Of a DNA stretch of 64,000 nucleotides, positions 1 to 11,500 are shown piece after piece (position 1 is the first letter of the stretch; every line of letters begins with the position of its first letter). The notes beneath the pieces are model-generated. The model ran no database searches. It was given only the letters and a program-made list of their open reading frames with translations, and was not told where the DNA came from. Position numbers and translations under genes: made by a program. The stretch covers positions 5,841,001 to 5,905,000 of the forward strand of contig CM062219.1 of assembly GCA_031216445.1 (NCBI GenBank), given 5' to 3'. This DNA is from Lateolabrax maculatus. Taxonomy: Eukaryota; Chordata; Actinopteri; Acropomatiformes; Lateolabracidae.

Positions 1-236
1 TGCCATGTGTGTTGGTAGCTTTGGGTGTTTTCCTGTGGTGTGGTGTGCCACAGAGGGGGGTTTCTACTGATTAAAAATTGATGAGCAGCTGAGTGCTGTG
101 TAGCCTGAGCCGAGCATTCCTGCACTCTTTCATGTTGTGTGTGTGTGTGTGTAGACTGAGCCCGGAGACACAGGCGGTGGCTGGGCTATTGTCAAGGTAT
201 CAGATTTACCTGAGCTCACGTTTCACCTGCTGTTTC

Positions 237-240
237 GTGT

Positions 241-281
<41 letters not shown>
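237..281. repeat. (GT)n microsatellite
   Basis: About 22 dinucleotide units with a few interruptions. Confidence 0.9.
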
Positions 282-285
<4 letters not shown>

Positions 286-544
286 TAAGTAGATAATCAA
301 AAATTTAAGTCCATTTTCACATGTGTCAGGCTCTTTCCTCTGGTTTTTCTTGCGTCCTCAGACAGTATTTTTCTTCAGTTTCCCCAGTCTGTAGCGTTGA
401 GTGCTCAAGACCTTACCTGTACTGTTTGGGTTCCTGGAGGCAGCGTCAACAAAACACACTTAACACTGATACTCGAAATGGGTGTAATTTATATTTTACA
501 ATGTTGTTAAACTGTTACAATGTGAAAACAATTTGACAATGTCA

Positions 545-1080
545 ACGGAGCCCTAACAAACCTACAGAGAATTATCACCTGAAGCTGCAGTTCCTCTCTA
601 CAGAGCTTTATAGTGAGTTTCAGCTCATTGTTTTGCTGTTTTGGTTCACTCTCACTGCTGTCATAGCACCGTTTTGGCCACAGCAAGCAGCTGTTTTCAG
701 TTATACAGCTCTAAAACCTCACCGTAAACTACCTGCTGAGCACCAAACAGCAGACAGACACAGTTGGCAACTAGCTGGTGAACACAGTCGAGCATTTAGC
801 AGCGACAGAGCCAGATATTTCCCTCAGGAGTTGGTGGAGACCAAAAACAGAGCTAAAAGAGAGTAAACATTGGACTAACTGCTGGATGTGTGAATAAGCA
901 ACTGTTTGCCAACCACTACATGTCATCTTAAAGCGGGATGATGTCAATGTTGTGTTCACACCTTGTTTCCGCTGCCCCCGAGGGGTCAAAGAATCAGTTA
1001 TTCCAGTTTTCATGTCTGTTCTTAATTTGACTAGAATTGCTTATAAACATGGTTTTGAGCTGATGAACGAAAACAACATG
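545..1080 (+). repeat. Family C dispersed repeat, copy 1
   Basis: Shares GGTTCACTCTCACTGCTGTC, CCAAACAGCAGACAGACACA, TAGCTGGTGAACACAGT and CAGAGCTAAAAGAGAGT with the copy at 40780-41215. No coding potential. Confidence 0.75.
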
Positions 1081-2239
1081 TAAAGGGAAAAAATCGGTGG
1101 ATTTTGCAGCTATTATTGTTTTTACGGGCACAGTATTGGGGGTCTGTGGGACCCCAAACAATGAGGAAATCAAGCCAATGTCAACAAAACACAAGAGTCG
1201 ATGTGGCATGCCATCACTCAATTCCTCTAATAAATGTGGCAGCAGTGTAATAAACCCCAGTCTCAGATTTGTGTGTGTTCGTCTACATGTTGTGTCTCAG
1301 GGCCGACTAATAAGCTGAGAGTTTGTCGGTGGAAGGCAGAAAGGTGCATCTTGAAGAGGAAAAAAAGGGAGACGAGAGAGATAAAGAGGAGAGGAGAGGA
1401 GGCTGCATGAATGAATGAATGACCTCATCATTGCCTGGACCTGCTGTTGAGTGGGATTATGGGTAGATCTCGGGAGCACATAAAAGCGATTGATTGGTGG
1501 GGATCAGCGAGGCCAAAGAAACATAAAAAAGAGAAATGTTGGAAATTTTGGTACCACTTTCTAATAAATCATCCTTTATAGAGAGTTTATAAGAACAATG
1601 AAACAATGGTTGTGAAGAATGCTGTTGACTGGTGGGACTGTTTCAGAGTATTTATTAATGAATTACCAACATTTGTTGGCGGATAGAAGCCTATTAAGAA
1701 AGGATAAGCACAACCTGGCAACCCAAAAGTTGCTCTCCTTATTACTGTCTTATAACTGTTGTATAAAGGATTAGTAATTTGTTAACTATGAATAAAGCCA
1801 TTACCTAGAACCTAAGGTAATGGTTATTTAGTAATAATAATTGGACATTATAGGATGCAAAGATGATCAGAATACATTTACTGCCTTTTTCTGCTCCATG
1901 AATGGACAGGAATCACATTTAAGAGCCGAAAAAAACGCATGTTTACTATTTTCACCACATTTTTCTCTCAGGATGCTGTGCTGCGAAGCTCAGCCTCAGG
2001 CCCGCATCTGGACATCACTTTGCTCTCCAGGATACTGTAACTGTAGAGAGGCTTCGCGAAGAAAGAAGAAAATGAAAAGAAGAAAAAAAAAACCCGATAA
2101 GAATAATCTGCTCTGAATGGTGCCTTTTTTTTTTTTTTTTTTTTTTGCTTTGCAGAGCCTCCAGCTAAAAAAAAATGTGGTGGATTGAAATGCACCATTG
2201 ATGTGAGTGAGTGAGTGAGGGAGGGAGGGAGGGAGGGGG

Positions 2240-2525
2240 AGAGAGAGAGGGATCACACAGTAAACACACAGCCCCTATGGCCGAGCCGTTCCGCTTCATC
2301 ATCATCACGCTGAGACCAGTTGCGCGCAGGGAGAGGAGCCAAAAAGAGTCCGACCACCAACCGGGTTTCTCATCAGCTGTCGCCGGAGTTTGCGCCGAAG
2401 TGATGTTCCTGCGCTCTTAACGAGAGGAGAAACAGACGGAGAGAGAGAGAGAGAGAAGAGAGAGAGAGAAGAGACGCCGGGTTGTTGCTGCCGCCTTGTC
2501 CGCTGGACTGACATCGAATGGGGAC
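2240..2525 (+). promoter_or_regulatory. GARNL3 5' UTR and probable core promoter region
   Basis: CpG dinucleotides rise sharply here relative to the AT-rich flanks, for example around the GCGCGC-like stretch near 2322-2330 and the CGCCGG/GCGCCG run near 2381-2398. No convincing TATA box lies at a suitable distance. A GGGA-type repeat (2216-2240) and a GA-rich tract (2424-2472) flank the region. Upstream ATGs occur at 2277, 2403 (ATG-TTC-CTG-CGC-TCT-TAA) and 2518. The transcription start itself cannot be placed from sequence. Confidence 0.5.
2424..2472. repeat. (GA)n purine tract in GARNL3 5' UTR region
   Basis: GAGAGGAGAAAC followed by interrupted (GA)n, 50-100 bases before the start codon. 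Confidence 0.8.
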
Positions 2526-2529
2526 ATGA
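2518..2529 (+). promoter_or_regulatory. Three-codon uORF overlapping the GARNL3 start codon
   Basis: ATG-GGG-ACA-TGA: the stop of this minimal uORF overlaps the main ATG (2526-2528) in an ATGA arrangement. The uORF start has C at -3 and G at +4, a middling context. The main start has G at -3. Leaky scanning or reinitiation could both deliver ribosomes to the main ATG. Confidence 0.5.
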
Positions 2530-2575
2530 ACAGTGTGGATCCAGCGTCCAACAAACTGTTGACTTTCAATCAGCG
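2526..2575 (+). CDS. garnl3: GARNL3 exon 1 (coding part)
   Basis: Encodes residues 1-16 (MNSVDPASNKLLTFNQ) and two bases of Arg17, then the donor CG|GTAAAT. The phase matches exon 2 exactly (CG+C gives Arg). I recall the mammalian canonical form as having a different, hydrophobic N-terminus, so this looks like an alternative first exon. A missed small exon between 1 and 2 cannot be excluded. Confidence 0.75.
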
Positions 2576-5500
2576 GTAAATAAGCAAACCGATCTTACCC
2601 GTGTTCGTGCATGCCACCTCTCATCTGTTGAATGCACGGCTGCTGTGTCGCCTCTCTGCCACATATCCCTGCAGCACTGGTGTATTTTAACGCAGCCCCG
2701 AGCAGATTAGACAAAGCTGGAGACACCTGCTCCGGTGTGCAGACCGAGTGTCGGTGCGTAAAGTGCCGTGTCGCCCTCCTGGATCGGCTGATGATGTTTA
2801 CAGTAATCGACTGTTTGCGTCGGGGTTTTTGATACTTGTCTGGTTATGTACAAGTGCATGATTTATTGATCTCCTCCGTTGACTCTGGGAGGGCTGGCAA
2901 ACTGAGTGCCACTGAATCCACAAGTCTCCAGTCTGGAAGTATCGGCGCTCCTCAACAGACTCTCACAGCTTTTAATTAAACCACAACTGGTTTTATATGC
3001 AGCTTTTTCGCCAGTTTTATAAACAGAATATTCTGTTGCTTGAGCTGTCCCCCCCCTTTTTTTTCCCAGACATTTCAGTATGTTCAGGGAAAAATTATGA
3101 ATTATTCATAACAATGCTTTTCAGCTCAAGGTAGAGTGGAGGTGCATGCAGCTCTGCCTGTATAACGAAAAGAGAAAAAAAAAAAGGTATGCAGCCACAC
3201 TGAAGGCTTAAACTGTGCAGCTGAGTTCAGTTGTAGTCCTAGTTTTACTCAGTGTAGCTCATTTCCAGCCTCACGGATGGATCTGAAAATGCCGCCACTG
3301 CAGCTCTTTACAGTGGCAACAAGAGACTGAGGCTGCAGTGACACTTGAACAGAGAGAGAGAGAGAGAGAGAGCATCATATAGGGACCTTACAGCTATTAT
3401 GACACAGTGCTGCCAATAGCAGAGAGGTTTCTTTCCATGCTGCACCAGTTGTGCAGAGAGAAGAGCCAGAGGTGTCCTGACATGTTCATTTAATGCTCTT
3501 ATTGTCAGGAAATGATCTAATGACTTATTGCTGTTATGGCATGAAGGCCTTTTTATTCTCCGTTTTGTCTAAGAATCATCAGCATCTTCCTTCAGCTCAC
3601 CCTCATGTTGACAGCTGGCTGTGGCTTTATATTTCTAGTTTGTATCACTGTAGCAAAATGGCTTTGTCAATCTAGGGGCTCTGTGCATTTGTAAATGATT
3701 TTTTTTATTACAAATTAATTAACAATCAAGCATTGGTACATGCATCAAATTCATTCAAATTGGATGAAAAAATGGTTTGGATCCCAAAATAATTTACCAA
3801 AGTTCCCTAATCAAACCTGTTTATCATACATGGGGGTGAAAAGACTACAAAACAGCTCTAAAATGTATCCTTTAACATTTTAACCTCACATCTCTGCAGT
3901 TATTCCTAGAAACTGCTGCAGAAAACAGTCGACTGACATTTAAATTATTTAAATTGTCAGATGTATTTGCCAGATGTAGATGTAAGTATGCGACAGAAAA
4001 AGCCAGAGAAATGTTTCATAAGATCTGAATTATGTACCAGATGATGGGCCTTTTTATGCGTTTCTTTGTCATTCTCAACAGTCTTGTTTTCGGTATTGCT
4101 ATTACTATCTTTTGGTGTATTTGGCTTTTCTTTCTTGAAAAGAGTCACTTTATGGAGTGATTTAGGAGTTAAAAGAGGCATACAGTATTTAACCTAACCG
4201 ATAAAAGGCTTGGCTTTTTCTTGAGCAGCACTCGGAGGTTTAGTATGATGGGTGGCAGTGTGATTTATACCTCACATTTCATTGAACTGTATGGAGCCTT
4301 TCAGTGGCCACTGTCCATTGTCTTGTGACAGAAACCACAATTTGTAACCCTTCCCGTACTCCATTACTGAGGGCAGCAGCTGAGTAATGAATATCAATTT
4401 TACCTCTTTCTGTTTCAGAGCTATTTCTCTTTGGTCCAAGCTTTCAGAGTAATTTTTCTTTGGCCAACAGCCACTATGATGCTGGAAAGTGACTGTCTGA
4501 ACTATTGTGGTGCAGAGTTCAAGTTATGATGTCCAAACATACGGGCGGCTGTGAAAGCAGGGTAATGGTTTCGCCTGTGTTACATCTCAAATACATGTAT
4601 TTGTTAGCAGTATTTCAGGAGTGTGAGGTTACAGGACAGGCCTATATTTAATAACTTTTTTATCATCTATCAGCACCAGCGTCAGTTGTACTAAAGCACA
4701 ACTGAGGTTGATGGGGATGTCATTAGCTTTCCAGGTATTTAGTAATCAACCATCCCAAGTATTAAGTAGGCTACTATGCACATTCAAATTCTGACCTGAT
4801 GATGGCACTAGAAAAGTTAAGGATCCCCAAAGATATTACAATGTATCCAATGGGGACTATGAATGTCTGTACCAGATTTCATTGCAGTCCATCCAATAGT
4901 TGTTCAGATATTTCAGTCTGGACCCAGCACTTACTCAATAAACTTGAGATTTGGAGCAAAGCATGATTGGGACCAGCTTCAATCCTTAGTTACAGCAAAT
5001 AGAACAAGAAATCCTAACGAGGCGAACAAGCTCACACTGTGGAGGATCTCTTTTTGTTGCTTTGATTCCTCGTACATACTGTACTTGAAATCTGAACATG
5101 TCATCTCCGCTACGTCGCACTCCCAGGGCTCTGTTGACAGGTACATGTTCCTCATCAGACTCAAGGCACTTTAGTTCCATGGCTCGTTCCACCTCTTTAA
5201 TAGGTGTCAGCACAGCTTTTTGGTCTGACAGAAACCACCTTGTGCACGGTTCTCAGTTCACCACAGGCTACACCTCCTACATGTGTTAAAATATCTCTAT
5301 TTTAAAATGCGGTGAAAAAAAAGAAGCTAAAATTGGGCAATGAACATTTTCCCAAGTACACAAGGAAGCATTCTCAATCTGGCAACAACACCTTTGCTTT
5401 GGGCATTATACAGCAAACTGTTGTGGTTTTGAATTATCTTTGTGTGCACAAAATGCGGCAGGGGACTGCTTTGACTCATGTATTTACTGAAGTCAAAAAA

Positions 5501-8500
5501 AGGCCAAATCAACTAACCAAGGTTATGAAACAAAAAATTTGTCTTGAACCACACCCACTAGAGAGATGTACATACAATAAAAAAAAAACAACCATATGTA
5601 TCTTTTAAACATCACAAGAAGCCTTGACTCACAAACCTTTACAGAAGGAGATGAGCTTCACTAGGAGATGGAGTGGTTTTCATTAAGAGGGTGGGTGGGG
5701 TGGTATCACTTAATCATCCCCATCCTAGGTACAATCCTTTTCATGACCCCCTCTCAGAGGAAAGGTGAAGGGTAGGAAAGAAAGCGACTTAAGCGCTAAG
5801 ATGAAAAAGTGGGAGCACATGAAGGCAAAAGCTGTGATGAAGCACATGTTGTGATGGCGCTCCAGCGGACCCCACCCCAATCGCCAGTATGTAGAGAAAC
5901 CGGGCATGCAGGAGGCGAGTGGGTAAGGGAAAGCGTGATGGATACATCCTGTAGTACAGACGCACTTTAATATGCGTCCTTTAAGCTTGAGTGTACATTA
6001 TGTATTAACAGCCCCACTCTGCCTTCATCTCCTCTGCAGAGGGAGAGAGAAACCTGACCAGAGAGGGAACAGTTAGGGGGAGATATAAGAGGAGTGGGGG
6101 ATGTGGAGAGACAAGAAGCATGCAGGTCATATCACCACTTAGGCAATCATACAGATACATGTAAACACAAGGTGTACAAAATACCCCCCACCATGCACAC
6201 ACACACACACACACACAGTTTATCACTTGCTGCTTTTTTTTGTAGATTCCTCCAGCCGTAAAATCAAGTTTTGGGAAATAGGGCGTGTAGTTTTATACAA
6301 TGTGGGTGTGTAGAGCTTAGGTGGTGCAATAAATACAAAAAATGTAAAACTATGTTTTTTGATGGGGGTTAATTATTTCAGGGGTGGCAGCAAAAAAAAT
6401 TCTGTGTATGTCAACACTGACAGGCCCTTCCCAAGTGGCCACCATTAGGTTGTTGTGTATCACAGTGGTACATGTAGTATTATTTTATGTTTGCATATTT
6501 TTAGGACAAACTCTTACATATGACATAAACATGCTATAATAGTCTGGGCCAGTATATAGACATTTGTATTAGGTGTGTGAGGAGGCTGCGTCTCTGATTG
6601 CTATGCTCACAATCAATAGTGACTATCACAATAATGGCTGAACCAATTAGAAGTTTGATTTTAAGCTGAAAAATATTTTTTATATGTTATTTTATATATT
6701 CTTTTCTTTTTGGAAAGAGTCAATGAATGATTTTTAATTTTAAAAAAAAATTATTTTTCCCCTGTGTGAAGCACTTTGGGCTGCATTTTTGTATGAAAGG
6801 TGCTATATAAATAGAGTTGAGTATTAGCGATTGTATCCACTCTGTGTGTGCATCTGACTACTTGGCCAGCAGTCAGTTCTCTCAGCCAGTCTCCATCTAT
6901 CACTCTGGCTTAATTCAATCAGGACCCGTGTCTCAATCAGAACTGGGTTGGCCGCCGCTCCCGGCCAGTCATCACGCCACCGGCAGCCCTGCCACACCGC
7001 AACAGACTCAGACAGGAGGAAGGGAAAGAAAGAAAAAGGGAAGGGGAGAGAGAAAGAAAGAATGTAGGGTGAACAAAGTGGGCATGAACAAGAAGACAAA
7101 GTGAGATAAAAAAGACTGGAGAGAAGCAGATGCTGCAACTGCCACTTGTGTATGAGTGATGTCACAGTTTATGTACGTCTGTGTTGTGTGATGGAGGACA
7201 GACAGGCCATGTGTTTGACCATGTGTTTGTGTTGCAGCTCTGCCTCGGAGGACTTGGGCTGCAGGCGTGGAGACTTCAGCAGGAAACACTATGGTTCGGT
7301 CGAGCTGGTGAGTCCCACCCACAATGCATCTGTCTGTTGTTCCCTTTGTGTCTCAGGGTGACCGTTTCCTCATCCTCTTTTCCCTCATCCTCCTTGCTGA
7401 ATCTTCTCTTCATGATCTCCACTCCTTTTCTCTCTCTCTCTCTCTCTCTGTTCTTGCCTTCCCTGCTTTTCTGTTGGCATGGATGGACAACAGAGGGGGA
7501 CTGATGAGTCATGACGTACTGGGTGTGGTCCAGCGATGGCTTTGCCAGTGTGGATCACAATGGGAGCTCCACTCACAGTGATGCAGGACTCGGCTGCCTG
7601 CTCAGCCTCCAAAGTTCATTTGTTTTGTTTTGACTCTGCTGGCGTAAAGCTGCACCGCAGTGTGTGTCTTTGTGGTTGATTACTAAGCTGTTGAGTCATT
7701 GTTGCTTCGGGGGAGTGTGTGTGTGAGTGCATGTCCCTCCACTGTGAGCTGAGTCTGTACATCCCGATAGCCCATAGGGACAGGAAGTCCTAGGGTTTGG
7801 CGCTGCGATCGTACTTCCTACCAAAGACATTGTGGGTTTCTCCGTGAGTGCTGCGCGCCACGTGTGCGTCAGATTAGTGTTGAGGAGAAACCACATGCTG
7901 CCTATCAGCACTACCAGACTGACACTATGCACAATGCTGCTGTGTGTGGGGGTGTGTATGTGAGAAAAAGAGAGAGAGAGAGAGAGAACGAGCAGTATGC
8001 AAACACTGTGGTGAGTGTGAGCCAGGATGAGGTCACTGATAGCCTCAATATTCAAAGTGTGCCCGTCACACAGCAGTGGGAGATGAATCGATGCAGTAGT
8101 GCTCACCAATTGAGACTGACCTTGTCTTTCCATGGAAAATGACCACGTTTTTTGTTCGTTCGATTGCCTAATATGACCTGTATGTTTACATATACCTGTC
8201 AAGGAGTCGAGCTGCCATGTGAATTATGACGCTGTTCATCAGGAACAAGGGTGCATGTAGCATGATGGTAGCTCCACAAAACCTTTATGGAAGGGGTTGG
8301 GGTGAAGGGACGGGCCTACAAAGTGTGTGACTTGGACTGTATCTTTTCCTTAATCAACAACTAACAAACAACATTGTCAGATCAGAAAGCACTCAAAGTT
8401 TAGTAGCTGTTAAGCAGACCTCCAGTTAAAGAAACAGTTCAACATTTTGGAGAAATTTGCTAATTTGCTTGCTTGCTGGGAGTTAGATGGGAAGATTGAT

Positions 8501-11500
8501 ACCACTCGATACCATGTTTCTGTGGTAAATATGAAGCTAGAGTTAACAAGCAGTTTGGCACAAAGATGGGAAATGGGGAAACAGATAACATACAAAAACA
8601 GAAATGCAGAAACACAATTTTACAGGCAGTTATGTGCCGGAGCCATTATTTTTTTTTTGCCGGGTGCATTAGCCAGGCTAGCTGTAGCCCCCCCCCCCCC
8701 CAACCCTCGGCAACAAAGCGAATGAGTGTGATCCCCCAAAAGGTCAAACTGTTTCGTTAAGATCTTTTTTGATTTTGTTTCCAAGGTCAAGAAGTTTCAC
8801 ACTCATCACATTTTTTGTCATTTACCCATTGTAAGGTGCTGTGACAAAAACGTAAGTTATGAAAACATGAGTTCAGGTCAGTACGATCATGAATAGGATG
8901 ACAAACTAACACCGTTGTGTCAAGTTGACACACGCTGTTTGAATTTCAACTTCCTCTACAAGCTCCTATTTAGCCATGATGAGTAGTTTGTGTTAACTGG
9001 GACCAGTACAGCCTCCTTGGTGTTAGTTATAATTATTTCAATTAGAACAGCTCAGGAATGATTGCTATTTCAGGACTACCATCTCAGTCTGGTTGTAATT
9101 AGGAAGAATTAGTTTAATTAAGTAAATGTAAGTGTATTACCAAAGCAAAACAATAATAATCCTTTCAAGTATGAGTCTGTTTTTAAGACATGACAATTCC
9201 TGAAGGAATAATGGAAAATGAGTGACAGGGCTTGATAAATCCAGGTTTATCTTCAGAAAAAAAAAACTTCAGGGATGATAAGTAGCCTACATGATGGTAA
9301 GCTTACAATATTATTATTATCTTTGGTCCTTTGACTCTGCAGTGAAACTAAGTCTTTTGTTTTTTCTGTTGGAAAATAAATATAATTGCTTGTGTCAACA
9401 TGAAAGAAAAAGTGCTTTTGTCGACTCAGGCGTTGTTTAAGGCTGAATGTCTCCGGGGGAAGCTTGTGCAAATGTTGGGAAAGTCTTTAGAAATTCAGGT
9501 CCTGATACCTTTTAGTCAACAAACAGCTCCTTGTACCAACAGTCGTCTGTGTGTCTGTCCAATGTGAAGTGGGCAAGATATTAGATATAAGTCATAAAAT
9601 TAGGAAAGTGTGATAATTATACTGTCTCTTGAATATCCATGATTATGATACTGGATGTAGAGCTACACTGAAGTAGAAAGATATTATCTAACATAGCTTG
9701 CTTACATATTGGTATTGTTGTATACGTCTGCAAGAAATGTTGGGGTCCTGTGTATCGAGAAAGAGATCTCCATCTAATAAAATGCAATGCCAAACTTTAC
9801 ATGTGATTATTTCATATCTATAACAAGTTAGAGAGTTGGGGCACGAAATTGAAACAGAAAAAAAAAAAGTCAACAGCTCCACATCCATGGGTTGGGCACA
9901 AACCACGGCTGACCTCCCGCCCTCCCTCTGGTACTCTGGCGGAGGAGCAAAGCACAGTGGGGCTCTAACTTGTTATAACGTGATGTATAAACATACCAGA
10001 CTTACACTCTCTACCCAAACAGATATGAAATAATTGCATGTATGATGTAGATCTCTTTCTCCACATGCAGAGTAGTCTCATCGGCAGCTGCTGTGGAGTT
10101 TGTCCCTGTACGGCGCACTTGCAATATACAACCGGTTGCTTGTCACTTTCTAGAAATAAAGTCACTATAAGGGTCCCTTAATCTAGTAAGAAAGTCACCA
10201 AGTTGACAACAGAGAGAGTAGAGGAGCTGAAGAGAGGTCAGGCACTCAGAAAAACTCATTACGTCACATCCTTTGGATTTTCCCACAAAAACGGTCATTT
10301 ACATAGAAATCAATAACAAATGATTAATGCATGTAAAAAGCTACAGACAGCAACTTTAAGGGATTCTTATGAAAAAAGTCTATTTATGTAAGGTGTTGTT
10401 AGGTGTCTTCGATTCCTTTAAAAGACTATTGAATATGAATTTGAATTTATGAGGTCACGTTTTCAGATGTCTCAACACAAGTGGGAGATACTGTTTCAAA
10501 GTAGGGTCTCCCTAATAAGAGATACCAGCATAAGCAGAGATGTGACTCATCCTGTCTGTTTTGTTTTATTTTTGGCATCATTGAAGCGGTGGTAGCAGTT
10601 GCCAATAAGAGCATGTACCTCCACAGACACCACTGTGGCGAAATGATTCACTCTAATCCACACACACAGCAACTCCTTTTGACGCTATAGAACTGTATAG
10701 GCTCCTGTTACATTTCATCCTACTCATGGCAAGTTTGAAGTAGAAACTCTGTTCTAAGTGCAACTTCAAGGAAACTTGAAGTCGTAGAAATCAGCGACAC
10801 TTTTGAAATGCAAAGTTCATTTTCTTTTGTATTGCGACATGAGGATTGCTTTCAGTAAATCTATTCTTCTGCATGCACCCTAATGAGCATCGCATTTTCA
10901 GAATTATGATAAAAGTAGCAAAAGGTGGTAAGGTAAAGTAAGAAACAAAGGAGGAAGTTTAATTCACTAAATACACAAAGAAAAAAGGTAAATCAAGACC
11001 CTGCCGACACTATACACAGGCACTCAAGCTATCAGTCCATATTACATGCCCAAGTCACTCTAGTCAACACGTGAGGTTCCTATTCACCTCTGTGAATAGC
11101 ACACACACACACACACACACACACTCACATTTTTAATCCACACAAATGAGCAATATTCCGTGATGGCATCTGCATTTATAGATAGAGACAAACAACACAA
11201 AGGCAACTCCCATCCTGTCTTGTCACTTCATTCAGTGACAACTCCACGGTCCACTTTCAAAAGCTTAATTGTGTGTTGCGCACTAAAGCTGAAGCCGGCA
11301 ACAATTAAACCCATTTCATCCTGACACAACCGCTTGGAGAGCGTGGCTGTGTTTTTCCAGGGAATTGAATTGTCTTTATTTGAGGCCCAGAGATGAAGGC
11401 GGTGAGGGATAGGCGAGAGGTGGGCGCTGGCTGTCTCCGACGCTGTGTGGTATACCACACAGGGAAAAAAAAAAATCCTCAGACACACACTTTCATGTTG

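Larger units (their letters stand above)
1..2239. other. Upstream intergenic region
   Basis: Holds a (GT)n tract (237-281), a dispersed repeat copy (about 545-1080) and a poly(T) run (2126-2146). I see no exon of a neighbouring gene. Confidence 0.5.

Noticed and set aside
1..2200. Possible exon of a neighbouring gene such as RALGPS1 (upstream of GARNL3 in mammals)
   Set aside because: I searched for conserved coding blocks and saw none; only repeats and simple sequence.
7696..8202. 168-codon minus-strand open frame
   Set aside because: Largely low-complexity (complement of TG/GA repeats giving Ser/His/Thr runs); no family resemblance.
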